Shown here: one piece after another, positions 1-10,467 of the stretch
Layout of the letters: every line of letters starts with the position of its first letter
Numbering within the stretch: position 1 is the first letter of the stretch
Source of the DNA: Actinidia chinensis
Lineage: Eukaryota; Streptophyta; Magnoliopsida; Ericales; Actinidiaceae
Assembly (NCBI GenBank): GCA_009663005.1
Contig: VIGQ01001798.1
Location: 1 to 25,000, forward strand
Direction of reading: 5' to 3'
DNA length: 25,000 bases
Position numbers and translations under genes: made by a program
The notes under the pieces: model-generated
Seen by the model: the letters and a program-made list of their open reading frames with translations, nothing else
What the model was told of the DNA's origin: nothing
Databases searched by the model: none

Positions 1-730
1 ACATTGCGCTGGTTTCCTTGGGAGGATGCGCTAGATGAGGTCTGTATCCCATTCCTATTTCAGTTGCTATATGCTCTGAATATGGGGTTATAGTAAGCTA
101 ATTGCCCAGTCCTTGTGATTATGATGGTTTACAGTGAAGGGAGGTTATTGTTACATTTTGGCTCCTCTTTGTCAATGTTTTTTTTTTTTTTAAGATCAGT
201 ATTTGTTTTATTATATTTAATTCACTAGATGGTAGTAATAATTAGAAGAATCTGAGAACCTAATATCCTTCTTTGTGTCCACTTCTGATGAGGCTGATAA
301 GGCTGATAATTATGAATCACGCTGATCATCTGCTCGACATTGATTTGAGGAGGACTTGGAAATGGAAGCTCAAGCTGAGAAACGCATTATCAATGGTAAG
401 AACGTATATCACCTGTCCATTTCGAACAAATCTCATTATCTCTTTGCTTTTAGTTGAAATTTACTTCTTATCATGTTAAAATGGAGTTCTCTTTGGATTA
501 CGACCGCAGGAACAGAAGAACATCCCTCTAAAGTCATCCGTAAAGTCATCTCGGCATCCAGTAGATTTTTCTTAGTGAGAGAGAGGAGTCTGAGTATGAA
601 ACTGATGGAAGGAAGTTTGAATATATCCCCACAGTAGAAGGGTTGAGGAGCCAGAGTAGGAAATGATGAAGAAGAACTAGAACATGATGAAGTGAGCAGA
701 AATCAATGAAAGATCAGACGAAGAGCTGAG
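1..730 (+). pseudogene. VIP4: LEO1/VIP4-like C-terminal exons, broken
   Basis: Three exon-like blocks match the C-terminal part of plant LEO1 (VIP4 in Arabidopsis), a PAF1-complex subunit acting with RNA polymerase II in the nucleus. Block 1 (1-40) reads like F-x-x-EDALDE and ends at a GT donor. Block 2 (about 272-395) reads FEEDLEMEAQAEKRIIN and ends at GTAAG. Block 3 (510-730) follows a CAG acceptor, reads SSRHPVDFS then EREESEYETDG, becomes acidic, and stops before GTATG. In block 2 two family arginines are replaced by TGA, one of them probably by CGA to TGA. Block 3 carries a frameshift and later stops. The basic C-terminal tail usual for the family was not found downstream. The left part of the gene lies outside the window. 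Identity is from recalled family sequence; whether the gene is dead or the sequence is poor cannot be settled here. Confidence 0.72.
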
Positions 731-2072
731 GTATGTGGATGCTTTTCCAATATTTCATCCTAATTGTTTGTGCTTGGTTTGGTTGCAATCTGGCTGTAGG
801 AAGCAGGTGAAAAAAATGTTACTTTTCTTGACCCATCCAAGAAAAGTGTAAAATGTGGTTTAATAGGTTGTTGGCTGATGTTCTTTCTCTCCAGAAGTCT
901 ATACATTCACAACTTACTGGCTATTTTGTGGGCTGGCTTTGGACTATCAATATTCCGTCCTGTCCTTGCAATGTTTTTTCAACACTACAAGAAGGTTGAG
1001 CCCATATGTAACTGTTCCATTCCCAACTGGGGATGCAAATGCTAAAGCAAAAGACGCTTAAGCTGAAAAAGAGGAGAGGAGATGGGCATCTGGAGAAGCT
1101 TTTGATACATCTGACTCTGTTGCTGTTTGGACTGATTTGAATTTTATTCATCTTATTTTGCTCAGAAGCCTACCCATCTGATTCTCTTGCTTCTGATTAC
1201 GGGTTGGTCTCACTTCGCTTTGCCTCAATCAGTGTATTCCAGCCAGGGCATTCTCTTGGTTAGCTTTCTCACTTCCATACCCTCACCTTATATTTCTATG
1301 GAGTTTCTGGATCATATGTAAAAGCAAAAAGGGGAACTCCTTATCTATGAGTGGAGATGGTTGTGAGGTTGTAACTACTTTTGTGGTTACTTAACTTGCA
1401 AAAGAGGGAAAAGTGCGAAGAACTACTTTGTGAGTGTTTGTGAATCATTGCAATGTATTTCACTTCACAATGCTGAAAGTGAACCAATACTTGAGCCAAG
1501 TACAAAAATAGAAAGCTTTTGGAAGTACAGAACAACCAAGACATCAAAACCATTGACAATGGAGAAAGGAAACCACATCAGTATAAAATCAACTAGATTT
1601 AAAGCAAACATTTACTAGCTTTTATTGAAATATTTTGACAAAGTTTCATTGATTTAGAGCTGTAATGACTCACGATTTCCTGGCCTAGTAACCTAAAGAA
1701 ATTAGGCCTACTCATATGTCCCAAAGCTTGAGCCTAGGTTATTTAGTAGTAGTTTGATATCTTACTGATGTCAGATTTTGCAGGCTATAACCCGAATTCC
1801 TTCTAGTTTCTCAGGTAGCTTGCTGGAAGGGCTAAAACTCTGAAAATTACAGATGCCAAGCAAGGGAACATATGTTATTGAAAATTCTTGGTTTCACTTT
1901 TTATTTGGCATTGGGATTTATAAAATCTTGTCAATTTTCATCTTTAAATGCTAAATTGATAATCTCCTTGCATTCAGCACTTGAATCTTTTTATTTTCTA
2001 TTCAGCATTTTCCTTATGTATTCTCTTCAAATGATTAATACCATCTCCTTTGTGTTATATGAAAGCATGCAG
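731..2072. other. No gene recognised between LEO1-like pieces
   Basis: This stretch lies between the LEO1-like C-terminal exons and the isolated central exon. The short open frames here (for example 921-1151 minus and 1430-1618 plus) have no family resemblance I can name. A segment around 1000-1110 reads VPFPTGDANAKAKDA, then a stop, then AEKEERRW, which looks exon-like but was not identified. An AG-bounded stretch near 1785-1860 is also exon-like without identity. It may be intron, a decayed gene, or intergenic DNA. Confidence 0.4.
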
Positions 2073-2187
2073 GCTCGGTGAGATGGTCGGATGGCGACTT
2101 GCAGTTTTTAATTGGGAATGAGGTTCTTGACATGTCTTTTTTTAGATCTCAACATGACCAATGGCACCTTTTTCTTAGCATGGAAAG
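2073..2187 (+). pseudogene. VIP4: LEO1/VIP4-like central exon fragment
   Basis: After a CAG acceptor ending at 2072 the translation reads A-R then RWSDGDLQFLIGNEVLDM, followed after a frame change by QHDQWHLFL and HGKG. This is the most conserved block of LEO1 proteins (family form near RWSDGSLQLLIGNEVLD and QHDQAHLFLRHGKG). About four bases are missing between A-R and R-W-S-D, and at least one other shift lies before the Q-H-D-Q stretch. The fragment ends at a plausible donor (AAG/GTATC). In the intact protein this segment lies N-terminal to the pieces at 1-730, but here it lies downstream on the same strand. It must therefore be a second partial copy or a rearranged exon. No neighbouring LEO1 exons were found on either side. 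Confidence 0.75.
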
Positions 2188-2784
2188 GTATCATCATGCC
2201 TTTATCAAGTCTGACAAAGAATTATGTTTGTTTATATTATTTTTTGATCATTGCCTTTTTTATCATCTTATTTAAAGCAACTTGGGCAGTGCAATTTTGT
2301 TGTTAAGTCATACTTTTTTTAAGTCCTGTTTCGCGTGGGATGAACACCTTGTAGAACTATAAACACATGATCATGCATGCAGGTCTGCACTCTCTCCCGT
2401 CGACCTAAAATGAAAGTGGGGGACCAAAATATTCGTCATATTTGAAAAGATTCCTGGCTTAATATAGTTTTTAGGTACTTAATGAATTGCATGTACTCAT
2501 GTGTTCCTGGTTTGTCTATTTTTTTGGTGTTCCTGCTACTCACTTGACCTATTAGGTTGAGCATGGAAATTTTACTAGGGGGTCCACTGCCACTTATGGA
2601 AAGAACTTCCAGTATCTAGAACCTATGCATACTTGGAGACACTTGGCCACTAGGGCCATTCTATTTCCTTTTGTGTAGGTATGATATTTGCACAATTTTT
2701 TTCCCATTTGGTTTTGTTTTTTTGTCCTTGTTTTTATAGTGTGTATTAAGTGGCTTTTTAAGATTTTTCGGAAGATCCAATGTG
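2188..2784. other. Non-coding, nothing recognised
   Basis: T-rich sequence with no supported exon and no clear repeat. It ends where similarity to the second duplicated block begins. Confidence 0.4.
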
Positions 2785-3086
2785 TTTACTGAATAGGGTA
2801 GTGACCAATGTGGTGTTTACTATGTTTAGTTGAGATCAAATATTGCATTAGGTGGAAGAGTAATAATCAAGTGTGACAGGGCTTACAATTTTAGAACATT
2901 ATATGAGGTGTCAAACAATGGTATCAGGGGGCAAATTGTAAAAACGTTACTTCAAATTAAGGGCGTCTAGAGACAAGTCTTACAAGAAAGGGCCGTTGTC
3001 ATTTCCGAAACCTCAGGGACGGTCAATGTAATTTTACCCAATTATAAATGCTGAAAACTGTTAGGGTCAATTTCCTTTTAAAACCC

Positions 3087-3112
3087 AATGTTTTAAAATC
3101 GGAAACTGGGGT

Positions 3113-3143
<31 letters not shown>

Positions 3144-3520
3144 CCCGGTTCAACAACCGTCGGGTCACCGTTATTGAACGTTATCGAACCGTGACGTCAA
3201 TAAGTGTTATTTATAATAGATCAAATCAAAAATAATTGGGGGTTAATTGCAATAAATTTTTTAACATTGTGAGTCAAGTGAGATATACTTAAAATTGTGA
3301 GGGTCTAAAGTGTGATTAAACCCAAAAAAATCAACATCCTCTCACTGACGCGGTTCAATCCGGTCAACTAGCCGGTTCAAGCGCACCGTTCACGCGGTCA
3401 ACCTTCGGTTGACTGGCGTTAACCGGTTTTGACCAAAACGGGTTTTGGTGGGTAACGGACCGTTTCCCCGACCGGTTGCCGGTTCAACCGGTTGGAACCG
3501 GCCGGTTTCGGTCCGGTTTT
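3087..3520. mobile_element. GC-rich inverted-repeat (MITE-like) insertion
   Basis: This block of about 434 bp sits in block A only; the corresponding place in block B (near 5755) is empty. It is dense in CCGGTT/AACCGG words and the two ends are partly complementary (GTTTTAAAATCGGAAAC at the left, the complement of GTTTTAAAAACCGGACCG at the right). It is flanked by TAAAACCC (3079-3086) and TAAAACCT (3521-3528), a possible 8-bp target duplication with one mismatch, which would fit a hAT-type non-autonomous element. No coding sequence is present. Superfamily assignment is inference, and the TSD overlaps the inverted repeat, so the edges are approximate. Confidence 0.6.
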
Positions 3521-4030
3521 TAAAACCTTCTTTTACCCCTCCAAGTTTTGATCCAAGTTTCACTTATCCATATCGTTTCCTTTGGACATAGTAACTTATA
3601 GTTTTGGATTATTTTGCAATATAACCCTGTGCCCAATGTTAAATTTTTGAAAGGAAAGTTAGATTTATAAGGACTAAAGTGAAACTTGGTCAAACTCAAA
3701 TGGGTATAAAGAATCAACCTTTTTTTTTTATTTTTAAGGAAATTCCTTATTTATAATCATATTTTTAATACTTTTTCTTTTCTTTTTTTTAATCTACTTT
3801 CACAACATTTTTTTTTTTATATCAATTTCTCTTAAAAAGGTCTTTTTAACAGTGCCTTTAAAAAATCAATACTAAGTTTCACATTGCATACCTCTCATGG
3901 AGAATGTACAATCCTTTTAACATGTTAATTGAGGTCTTGATACTTGTTACAAACCTAAAAAAAGGGTTAATAATACATTGCACATGATTTCACGAGATTG
4001 TCACTTAAAAAAATTCTTAAACTAAGAAAA

Positions 4031-4206
4031 TGGTTAATTTCCACAACCCTTTCAGTTTGACCCGTTCACTTTAGTCCTTGTGGTTCCCAACTTTCTGTTT
4101 AAAATCTAACACCGTCCCGGCACACAGTACTCTATCCAAATTGCAATTTTAAGGACTAAAGTAAAACTCGGTCTAACTCGAAGGGGTGAAAGTGAATTGA
4201 CCCAAT
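4031..4206. repeat. Fold-back repeat in block A
   Basis: The left arm (about 4031-4082, ending CACTTTAGTCC) and the right arm (about 4153-4206, starting GGACTAAAGT and ending GAATTGACCC) are imperfect inverted complements around a short loop. The same fold-back occurs in block B at 6238-6420, and a related arm pair lies near 3066-3720 around the GC-rich insertion. It resembles a widespread plant non-coding MITE-type repeat; the family is not identified. Confidence 0.55.
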
Positions 4207-4264
4207 ACCTTTCTATCTATGAACACAGCAGGGCTGGGTTCTGAAAATCGTTCAACTTCTGTAG

Positions 4265-5183
4265 TCAGAATCATCTGAGTCCCTTTTAGTTTTGCTTTTT
4301 TTGGTAGTCCAACAACAGATGAAGTGTCCAGCAAACTAGCATGCTGCAATTTTTGTTGGCGGCAGCAATTCTGAAGCTAAGTGGCATGCAGCAAATAAAA
4401 AAACAGGTCATGTTGAGGAAAACGCATGAGCTTCAGAGCCGCAACGATTCAGCATTGGAGCATACGACAGAATCACTGTATCAGATTCCCTCCATCACAA
4501 ACCAGGCATATGTTTAGCCATTCGCCTCCCCTAAGCAATGGTACTCTGGTTTTCTCCAATTAGTGAAGCCATAAATTATCCTTGGGCAACTGAACCTACC
4601 TACTGCCAGTAACACGACTGGTTGCAGCGTGACACTCCACTATTCAAGGATCCTCTAATGGATTTTAGATTTTCTCTGAGCAAGGCCATCAATGAGCTTA
4701 ATGGGGTTGGTTCCTCCACAGGTTGATCAAATCTCTATATGGGGTTTCCTATTCAAATACAAGGGGTATACACCAGTATTCTCATGTTCCACAAGATAGC
4801 CTCCAATGCGGCAAAATGTCAATGTCAAGTAATCCTTTCCATGTAAATCAATTTACTTGGTTTCCTGAGCAAGTTAATATTCAGACAGTCAGTGGTTTCT
4901 AGATAGGTAAATCCCAGGGGGTAATTTGTTTGGCCAATTCAGGGCCAAGGTTTTGACGATGGTGAATTTGGGACCTTCCTCAAGTAATGCCATTGCAAAG
5001 AAATGGCACTTTGAGGAGTTCCTGAGAGGCATGAGCTAGCGGTGGTTGTTTGAGCAGTACTAGAAAGTAACATTTACAGGGGTATAATGCTGGATCTTCA
5101 GATAACGAAAAGGGTAGATGACGCACCTCCAAGAGGCCTCCTCCGGTTCACCTCTAATACTTATGCCTCCCTTTGACTGATCT
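4265..5183 (+). pseudogene. Block A copy of the Q/S-rich gene exons, deleted
   Basis: After a TAG acceptor at 4262-4264 the sequence encodes, in shifting frames, the same region as the block B exon: an S-E-S-x-E-S-P start, a Q-rich stretch, an E-A-x-N-Y-P-W-A-T-E-like segment, L-Q-R, and a VDQ-SLYGV-like segment. Frameshifts occur every few tens of bases. Near 5060 the exon stops matching, and the sequence jumps to the equivalent of 8911 in block B, so most of the large exon is deleted. A CAG acceptor at 5077-5079 opens a short exon (5080-5183) ending at GATCT/GTAAGC, matching 8917-9022. With these losses this copy cannot encode the full protein. Confidence 0.7.
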
Positions 5184-6237
5184 GTAAGCATATATGAACC
5201 CTAACAAGGCTACTCCATCAAGCAGTTATACTGATCTTTTATTTCCTTTTGTTGGTTCTAATCTGTGATGCAATTTCCATTCTTTTATGTATTTACATGC
5301 ATAGGTGAATTGATTGATGTTTTAAATTTGAAGATTTGGGGGTTTATTCTGTTTTTGGCCTTTTAGAGGTTTCGTACCTTTTGGCATTTCTTTGTGCTAT
5401 GTTTGTTTAGGAGAAGAGAATGATAATGGTGTTGAATGATGAGGTAGTGATCCACTTTGGTTGTTATTACGTTTAGTTTTTGAGATCAATAATGGCATTG
5501 GGGTAAAGAGGTTAATAATTCAAGTGTGGTAGGGATACTATTTTAGAACAATTAGATGAAGGCTGTCCACACAATGGTATCAGGGGAAATTATTATAAAA
5601 CGTCTACTTTCAAGTTAATGCACTCTAGAGACACAATTCGACCGGGAAATGTTCTTGTCATTTCAGAAACACCTCGGGGAGGTCTTTCAGAAATCTCAGG
5701 TGCGGGTCAGTGTAATTTACCCAATTATAAATGCTGAAAACTTTTAGGGTCAATTTCCACCTGTACCCTCCTTGTACCCCTCTGATTTGATCCAAGTTTT
5801 TACTTTAGTCCTTATCGTTTCAACTATAATTCCCGACCGGTGTTAAATTTTGAAAGGAAAGTTATATTTTAAGGGATTAAAGGAATAAAGGAAGCATCCA
5901 ATTTCTTTTTTTTTAAGGAATTTCTTTAGTTTATTATCAATATTTTTATACTTTTTCTTTTTTTTTTTAATATATTTTGACAAAAAAAAATAATATTTTC
6001 TCTTTTCATTCCTCTTCAAAATGTTCTTTTTAACAAGTGCCTTTTAAAAAAGGTCAATACTAAGTTCACTTGCACACACTTGTGGGAGATGTACAAATTA
6101 CAATCCTTTTAAATATGTAAATTGATTGGTCTTAGAATACTCGTTAATAAAATCCTTAAAAAATGGTTAATAAAACATTGCACACGACATTTCATGCAGA
6201 AAATTGTACTAAAAATATACCTTAAAATAATAACGTA

Positions 6238-6420
6238 ATGGTAATTTCCATCTAAACCCCTTCGAGTTTTGCCCCAGTTTTTCATTCACTTTATTCCTTG
6301 TGGTTCCAACTTTTTGTTTAAAAATCAACAACGTCCGCACAATAACTTTGTCCCAATTTGCAATTTTAAGGACTAAGTACAACTTGGTCAACTCGAAGGG
6401 TAAAAGTGAAATTGGGCCCA
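6238..6420. repeat. Fold-back repeat in block B
   Basis: This is the counterpart of the fold-back at 4031-4206. The left arm contains CCCCTTCGAGTTTTG and the right arm CAACTCGAAGGGTAAAAGTG, imperfect inverted complements around a loop of about 70 bases. It lies just upstream of the large exon. Confidence 0.55.
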
Positions 6421-6484
6421 AACATTTTCTATCTATGAATCACAGCAAGGAATGGTTCTGAAAATCGTTTTCCACGTCTGTTAG

Positions 6485-8700
6485 GTCAGAATCATCTGAG
6501 TCCCTGTTATTGTGATGTTTTGGTAGTCAACATAGATGAGTGTCCAGTAAACTAACAGCTGCATTTTGCCGCGGCAGTAAAGCTGAATCTAGTGACATAC
6601 AGCAACTGCAACAACAGGTCATGTTGAGGAAAACGGGCCCCCCCAAGAGCCTCAGGCAGCAACATATTCAGCAATTGGAAGCAATACGACAGATTCACTG
6701 TATCAGATTCCCTCCATCAACAAACCAGGCCATCTGTTAGCCATTCAACTGCTCTAATCATGTACTCCGGTTTCTCCATTTCTGAAGCATCAAATTAATC
6801 CTGGGGCAACTGAAGACCTACTGCCAGTAACACGACCTGGTTGCAGCATGCTACTCAGGTATTGCAAGTTTCCTCTAACGGATTTAGGTTTTCTCTCCTG
6901 AGCAAGGCCAGTCAATGACTTAACGTGGTTGGGTTTTCCTCCACAGGTTTGACAATCTCTATACGGGGTTCCTATTTCTAATACAAGGGGCACACACCAT
7001 ATTCTCGTGTTCCCACAGATAGCCTCCCACACAATATGGCACATGTCAGTGGGCTAGTACCTCCTTTCCAGTAATAATTTACTGGGATTTCTGATCACGT
7101 TAACTGCAAGAAGGGTCGTGGTTCTAGACAGTGTATCCAAGGGGAAATTTGTTTGGCCATGATACAGGCCCAATGTTTTGATAATGGGATGATTTGGAGA
7201 ACCTCCCCCAGTAAATGCCCTGCAAAGAAATGGCACCTTTTGAGGAGTTCCATGAGGGCAGCAGCTAGTCGGTTCTTCAGTACAATGCAGAAAAGAACGG
7301 GAAGCCGGTTTCTTCTCACATAATGCAGTTGCCCTAGATCCAACTGAAGAGAAGATTTTGTTTGGGGATGATAATATATGGGATGCCTTTGGCAGTAGTG
7401 TTAACATGGGGCAGAAGGTTTTTAATGTGGTTGGGAATGATATAAGATTTTTGAATGGATTACCTTTCATGCAAAGTGGGAGTTGGAGTTCTCTATGGCA
7501 GGTCGCTGTGGCAGAAACTACTAGCAATGACATGGGCCTTCAGAATAGGTGGAGTGGGTCTGAGTTCTCATAAACTGAAGTTGCACCTAATGTCAGCTTT
7601 CAAGGTTGAAGTTAATCTGAACAACAAACAGTTTTGGGTGATAACAACCCACTATTGCTCAGCTTGGAGCTCATGATCTGTACCCTTCTCTAATAATGCC
7701 ATTTTAATAATAGCATCAGGGTGTTCCCCGTGATTTCATCAGTCCTGACAGAAATCTTATATGAAACTGGTGAGAAGCTGCAGATGGATTCTACTTATAG
7801 ATCCATTCCTGCAGTCCTCACGATAATGAAGCAACGTGTTTAACCGCGGTCCTCTACAAAAGCACTTCTGAGGGAGTCCAATTTTGGAGATGCCTCATTC
7901 TTTATATGCAGAAATGACCTGTAAAGAGCACTTTGGGATTTCTGTGCCCATCACAGATAGTTGTGAATGTTATATATTGTTAGTTTAGGGTGTTTTTGGT
8001 TATATGTCTGTATTTCTAAGGTTATTAAGCTAACAAAGAAGAAGATACAACTAATATATGCTAACCCTAAACTAACAATATAACATCACAAAAGTTTCCT
8101 CTCAAAATGAACTTCAGCAGCCTCAGAATAACCCAATGTTGCATGTTGGTGAGAACAGTACACTTGGTCAGGATGCAGTGTTAACAACTCGTGAGAGAGA
8201 AACAATTTCAACATTTGCCCTGCGAAAAATGAGTTATGGTGGTCAATTTGTGTAAAGCTAAAGTTTGGTCCAATTCGACAATGGGACTGGAGCATGGAAT
8301 GGCTTTGATGGGAAGTTTCACAGGTGAGTTGGAGAACTGGAGTTCGAAGAATCTTGTTGCGATACAAATTCCTTGGCACTGGAATTGCCAGCCGGAAACA
8401 GCCAACTACTTCCCAGTAAGCATCACTTTAATCACTGAAACACGTTATTCTTCATGAAAGCAAAGATCAGATGATTCAAGAAACACACAAGTCAGAGACA
8501 ACGATGGAAAAGAAAATTCTAGTCAACAATCTAGTTTCTAACTTGTCCCAGCGCACAGCCACTGGTGGAACTTGGAAAATGTTTTTGGTCGATGGAAATG
8601 ATACTTGGCATTTTGCAGGTATGGCCAGAAACAACTGTTCCTCGAAATTTCAGTACTCATCCACTTTAGAAACTTGGTAAGGTTGTTGAACCTTATGTAA
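6485..8700 (+). pseudogene. Large Q/S-rich exon (block B), frameshifted
   Basis: The exon follows a TAG acceptor at 6482-6484. In order I read SSESP, a Q-rich run (DIQQLQQQVMLR near 6596-6630), LEAIRQI, a VDQSLYGVPIS-like stretch near 6940-6985, then an unbroken segment (7325-7573) containing LDPTEEKILFGDDNIWDAF, LPFMQSGSWSSL and AVAETTSNDMGLQNRWSG. After a stop at 7571-7573 the match continues in other frames (an FPGFHQS-like stretch, EKLQMDSTYRSI), is interrupted by an inverted-repeat element (7961-8091), and resumes with DGKENSSQ near 8502 and RKFQYSS near 8643. Family members have a single continuous frame here. The 7325-7573 segment is the best-preserved piece. The 3' end is approximate; a short intron precedes 8917. 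Confidence 0.75.
7961..8091. mobile_element. Small inverted-repeat element inside the exon
   Basis: The left arm 7961-7991 (TTGTGAATGTTATATATTG then TTAGTTTAGGGT) is the near-perfect inverted complement of 8064-8091 (ACCCTAAACTAAC then AATATAACATCACAA), differing by a one-base and a two-base gap. The whole is about 131 bp and AT-rich without coding content. Similarity to the Q/S-rich protein stops before it and resumes after it, so it looks like a MITE inserted in coding sequence. I did not find a clear target-site duplication. Confidence 0.65.
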
Positions 8701-8916
8701 TGAACATAATACGCATTAACAAGTCATGTCCCAGCAGAGTGGGAAGCAACCCATAGTCACAATCGGGTTTTTGGGCTTCCAATATTTTTGGTCAGTTCCC
8801 TAAAACTTCTACTGAAATGGAAAAGGTTGATTTAGGGGCTATCTATTTGCTCTTTTCTTTTCTTATATATACTAGTTACTTGTTTGGCTAGAACACTATG
8901 AATACATTATTTGCAG

Positions 8917-9022
8917 GGGTATATGCTGATCTTCAAGGAAACGAAAAAGAGGTAGATGCGCACCTCCAAGAGGCAACTCCTCCACTTTCACCACTAATAC
9001 TTCTGCTCCCTTTGACAGATCT
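8917..9022 (+). pseudogene. Short exon of the Q/S-rich gene (block B)
   Basis: A TTTGCAG acceptor (ending 8916) and a GATCT/GTAAGC donor frame this exon. Across shifting frames it reads NEKE, VDAPPRG, TNTSAPFDRS, matching the family stretch that ends in SAPFDRSVG. Block A carries the same exon at 5080-5183. At least two frame changes are needed to read it. Confidence 0.68.
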
Positions 9023-10467
9023 GTAAGCATATATGACCTAACCGGCCCTACCCGTCAAGGTAGTTAGTTACTGTATTTTATTTCTTTTGTTGGTTTAACT
9101 GTTGCATTGGTCATTTCTTTCTATGTATTTACATGCATAGGTGAATTGATTGATGTTTTAAATTTGAATATTTGAGGGCTTATTCGTTTTGGCCTTTTAG
9201 ATGTTTCCGTGCCTTTGGGCATTTCTTTGTTTTGTACTTTATTCACTTGTAAAGAACTAGGTAAGCTCATTTTGTTTTCAGACACTATTGGAAGTTTTGG
9301 TATTTCTTTACTTTGCATCTTTATTCGTCAAGGTGCAACCTCTTTAGGAAAGTTACTGCTTCTACTTTGGAAAAAATGTGAATCTACTTGGGAACATATG
9401 GCCCTGATAAATCACTCAATGGAGAAACAAGTTCATGTAGCTAATCCCCATTGTCGAGGACACTTAGTTTTAGTTTGTTAAACTTGGGTATCCTTTATGC
9501 TTGTTGTCCTAATTGAGGTTGATAATACTAGGCTACGTTGCGGTGAGACATGTAGAGGTTGAGATATTATAAAAAAAGCCACTTCGAACGCCCAAAATTG
9601 TCGCCCAATGGCCCCTGTGATAAAAAGTTTGGGAAATTTTAGTGGAAGCATGAAGAAGACAAGAACTTGGCAGAACTATTATATTTTGGCTTCTTTGTTG
9701 CTTTTTTATTTTTTGTATTTTTAGTAAATGTTAAAAACTGGATAGTTTTTCGTGTTTATATTAATAGCTAGCGAGTCTGTGAGGCATTGAAAGTATAGGT
9801 TTTTATGGGTGGAAATTGGAAATTTTCAAGCGCTTAGTGCCCTCTTTTTATTTTTATTTTTGCCCTGGTTCGTGGGTGGGAATTTGAGGATTCGTATTCT
9901 CAAATGCTTCTTTGGTGTAAGCTTACATGGTTTTGCAGATTTTGAACTTTTTGTACATACTTTAGAAATTCCCATTGTTCAGTGCAATGCATTTTTTGTA
10001 TATTATCTTTAACCACAATTATTTGATTCATATTTACTTTTCATTTCTTGGATGTTGGATCACTTACAAAAGTCTCTGGCATGTTGGAACTAGGACTACT
10101 AGTGAATGAGTGTTTTTCTGTTCTAGCTTTACTGTTGAGCTGCCCATTGGTTATATTTTTTATTTTTGTAGTAAACTTCTTTTTTTATGTCCGATGTAAA
10201 CCTACTTTCGTATCCATATTTGGTATGTTATATCTTATGACATGCAATATTAGAGGATATGCATGTAAGGTATGTTGCAACGACACGACGCTCCCTCATG
10301 ATTTGAGAGCACTATTGGTCTTATCCTATTTAGTAGAGTGTGTTTCTACAAATGACTGCTCTGGTTTATTTTTTTCAACTGTTTAAGGTTCCATTTATCT
10401 TTTCCCATAGCCCTTCATATTGTGATTAGGCTTGCTTTAAGGAATTTATTTCAAATGCTAATTGCAG
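9023..10467 (+). other. Intron-like region
   Basis: AT-rich sequence between a GTAAGC donor and a TTGCAG acceptor. Up to about 9240 it belongs to duplication block B. Open frames at 9209-9481 and 10048-10386 are T-rich with hydrophobic translations and resemble no family I know, so I treat them as chance frames. No repeat edges were seen. Confidence 0.5.

Larger units (their letters stand above)
2785..5400 (+). repeat. Tandem duplication block A
   Basis: The segment from about 2785 to 5400 is repeated in the same orientation at about 5425-9240. Matching landmarks include the AATGGTATCAGGGG stretch (about 2918 and 5574), the paired fold-back repeats, the Q-rich exon start (4265 and 6485), and the TGTATTTACATGCATAGGTG stretch (about 5287 and 9124). 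Relative to block B, block A lacks about 1.6 kb (the material at about 7290-8910) and has an extra GC-rich insertion at about 3087-3520. Differences between the copies are dominated by one- and two-base indels. Boundaries were judged by eye. Confidence 0.8.
5425..9240 (+). repeat. Tandem duplication block B
   Basis: This is the second copy of the tandem duplication. It begins near the end of block A with GGTAGTGATCCAC-type sequence (compare 2801-2815) and ends near 9240, just past the copy of the GCATTTCTTTG stretch found at about 5385 in block A. It retains the large exon of the Q/S-rich gene and lacks the GC-rich insertion found in block A. The exons further downstream (from 10468) are not duplicated, so block B joins the rest of the gene. 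Confidence 0.78.

Noticed and set aside
7054..7533. 159-residue minus-strand open frame
   Set aside because: It lies opposite the conserved plus-strand exon (LDPTEEKILF, LPFMQSGSWSSL) and has no recognisable domain.
8086..8405. Minus-strand frames of 97 and 65 residues
   Set aside because: They lie opposite the S/N-rich part of the large exon and resemble no known protein.
10048..10386. 112-residue open frame with hydrophobic segments
   Set aside because: T-rich intron between two exons of the same gene; no family resemblance and no supporting context.
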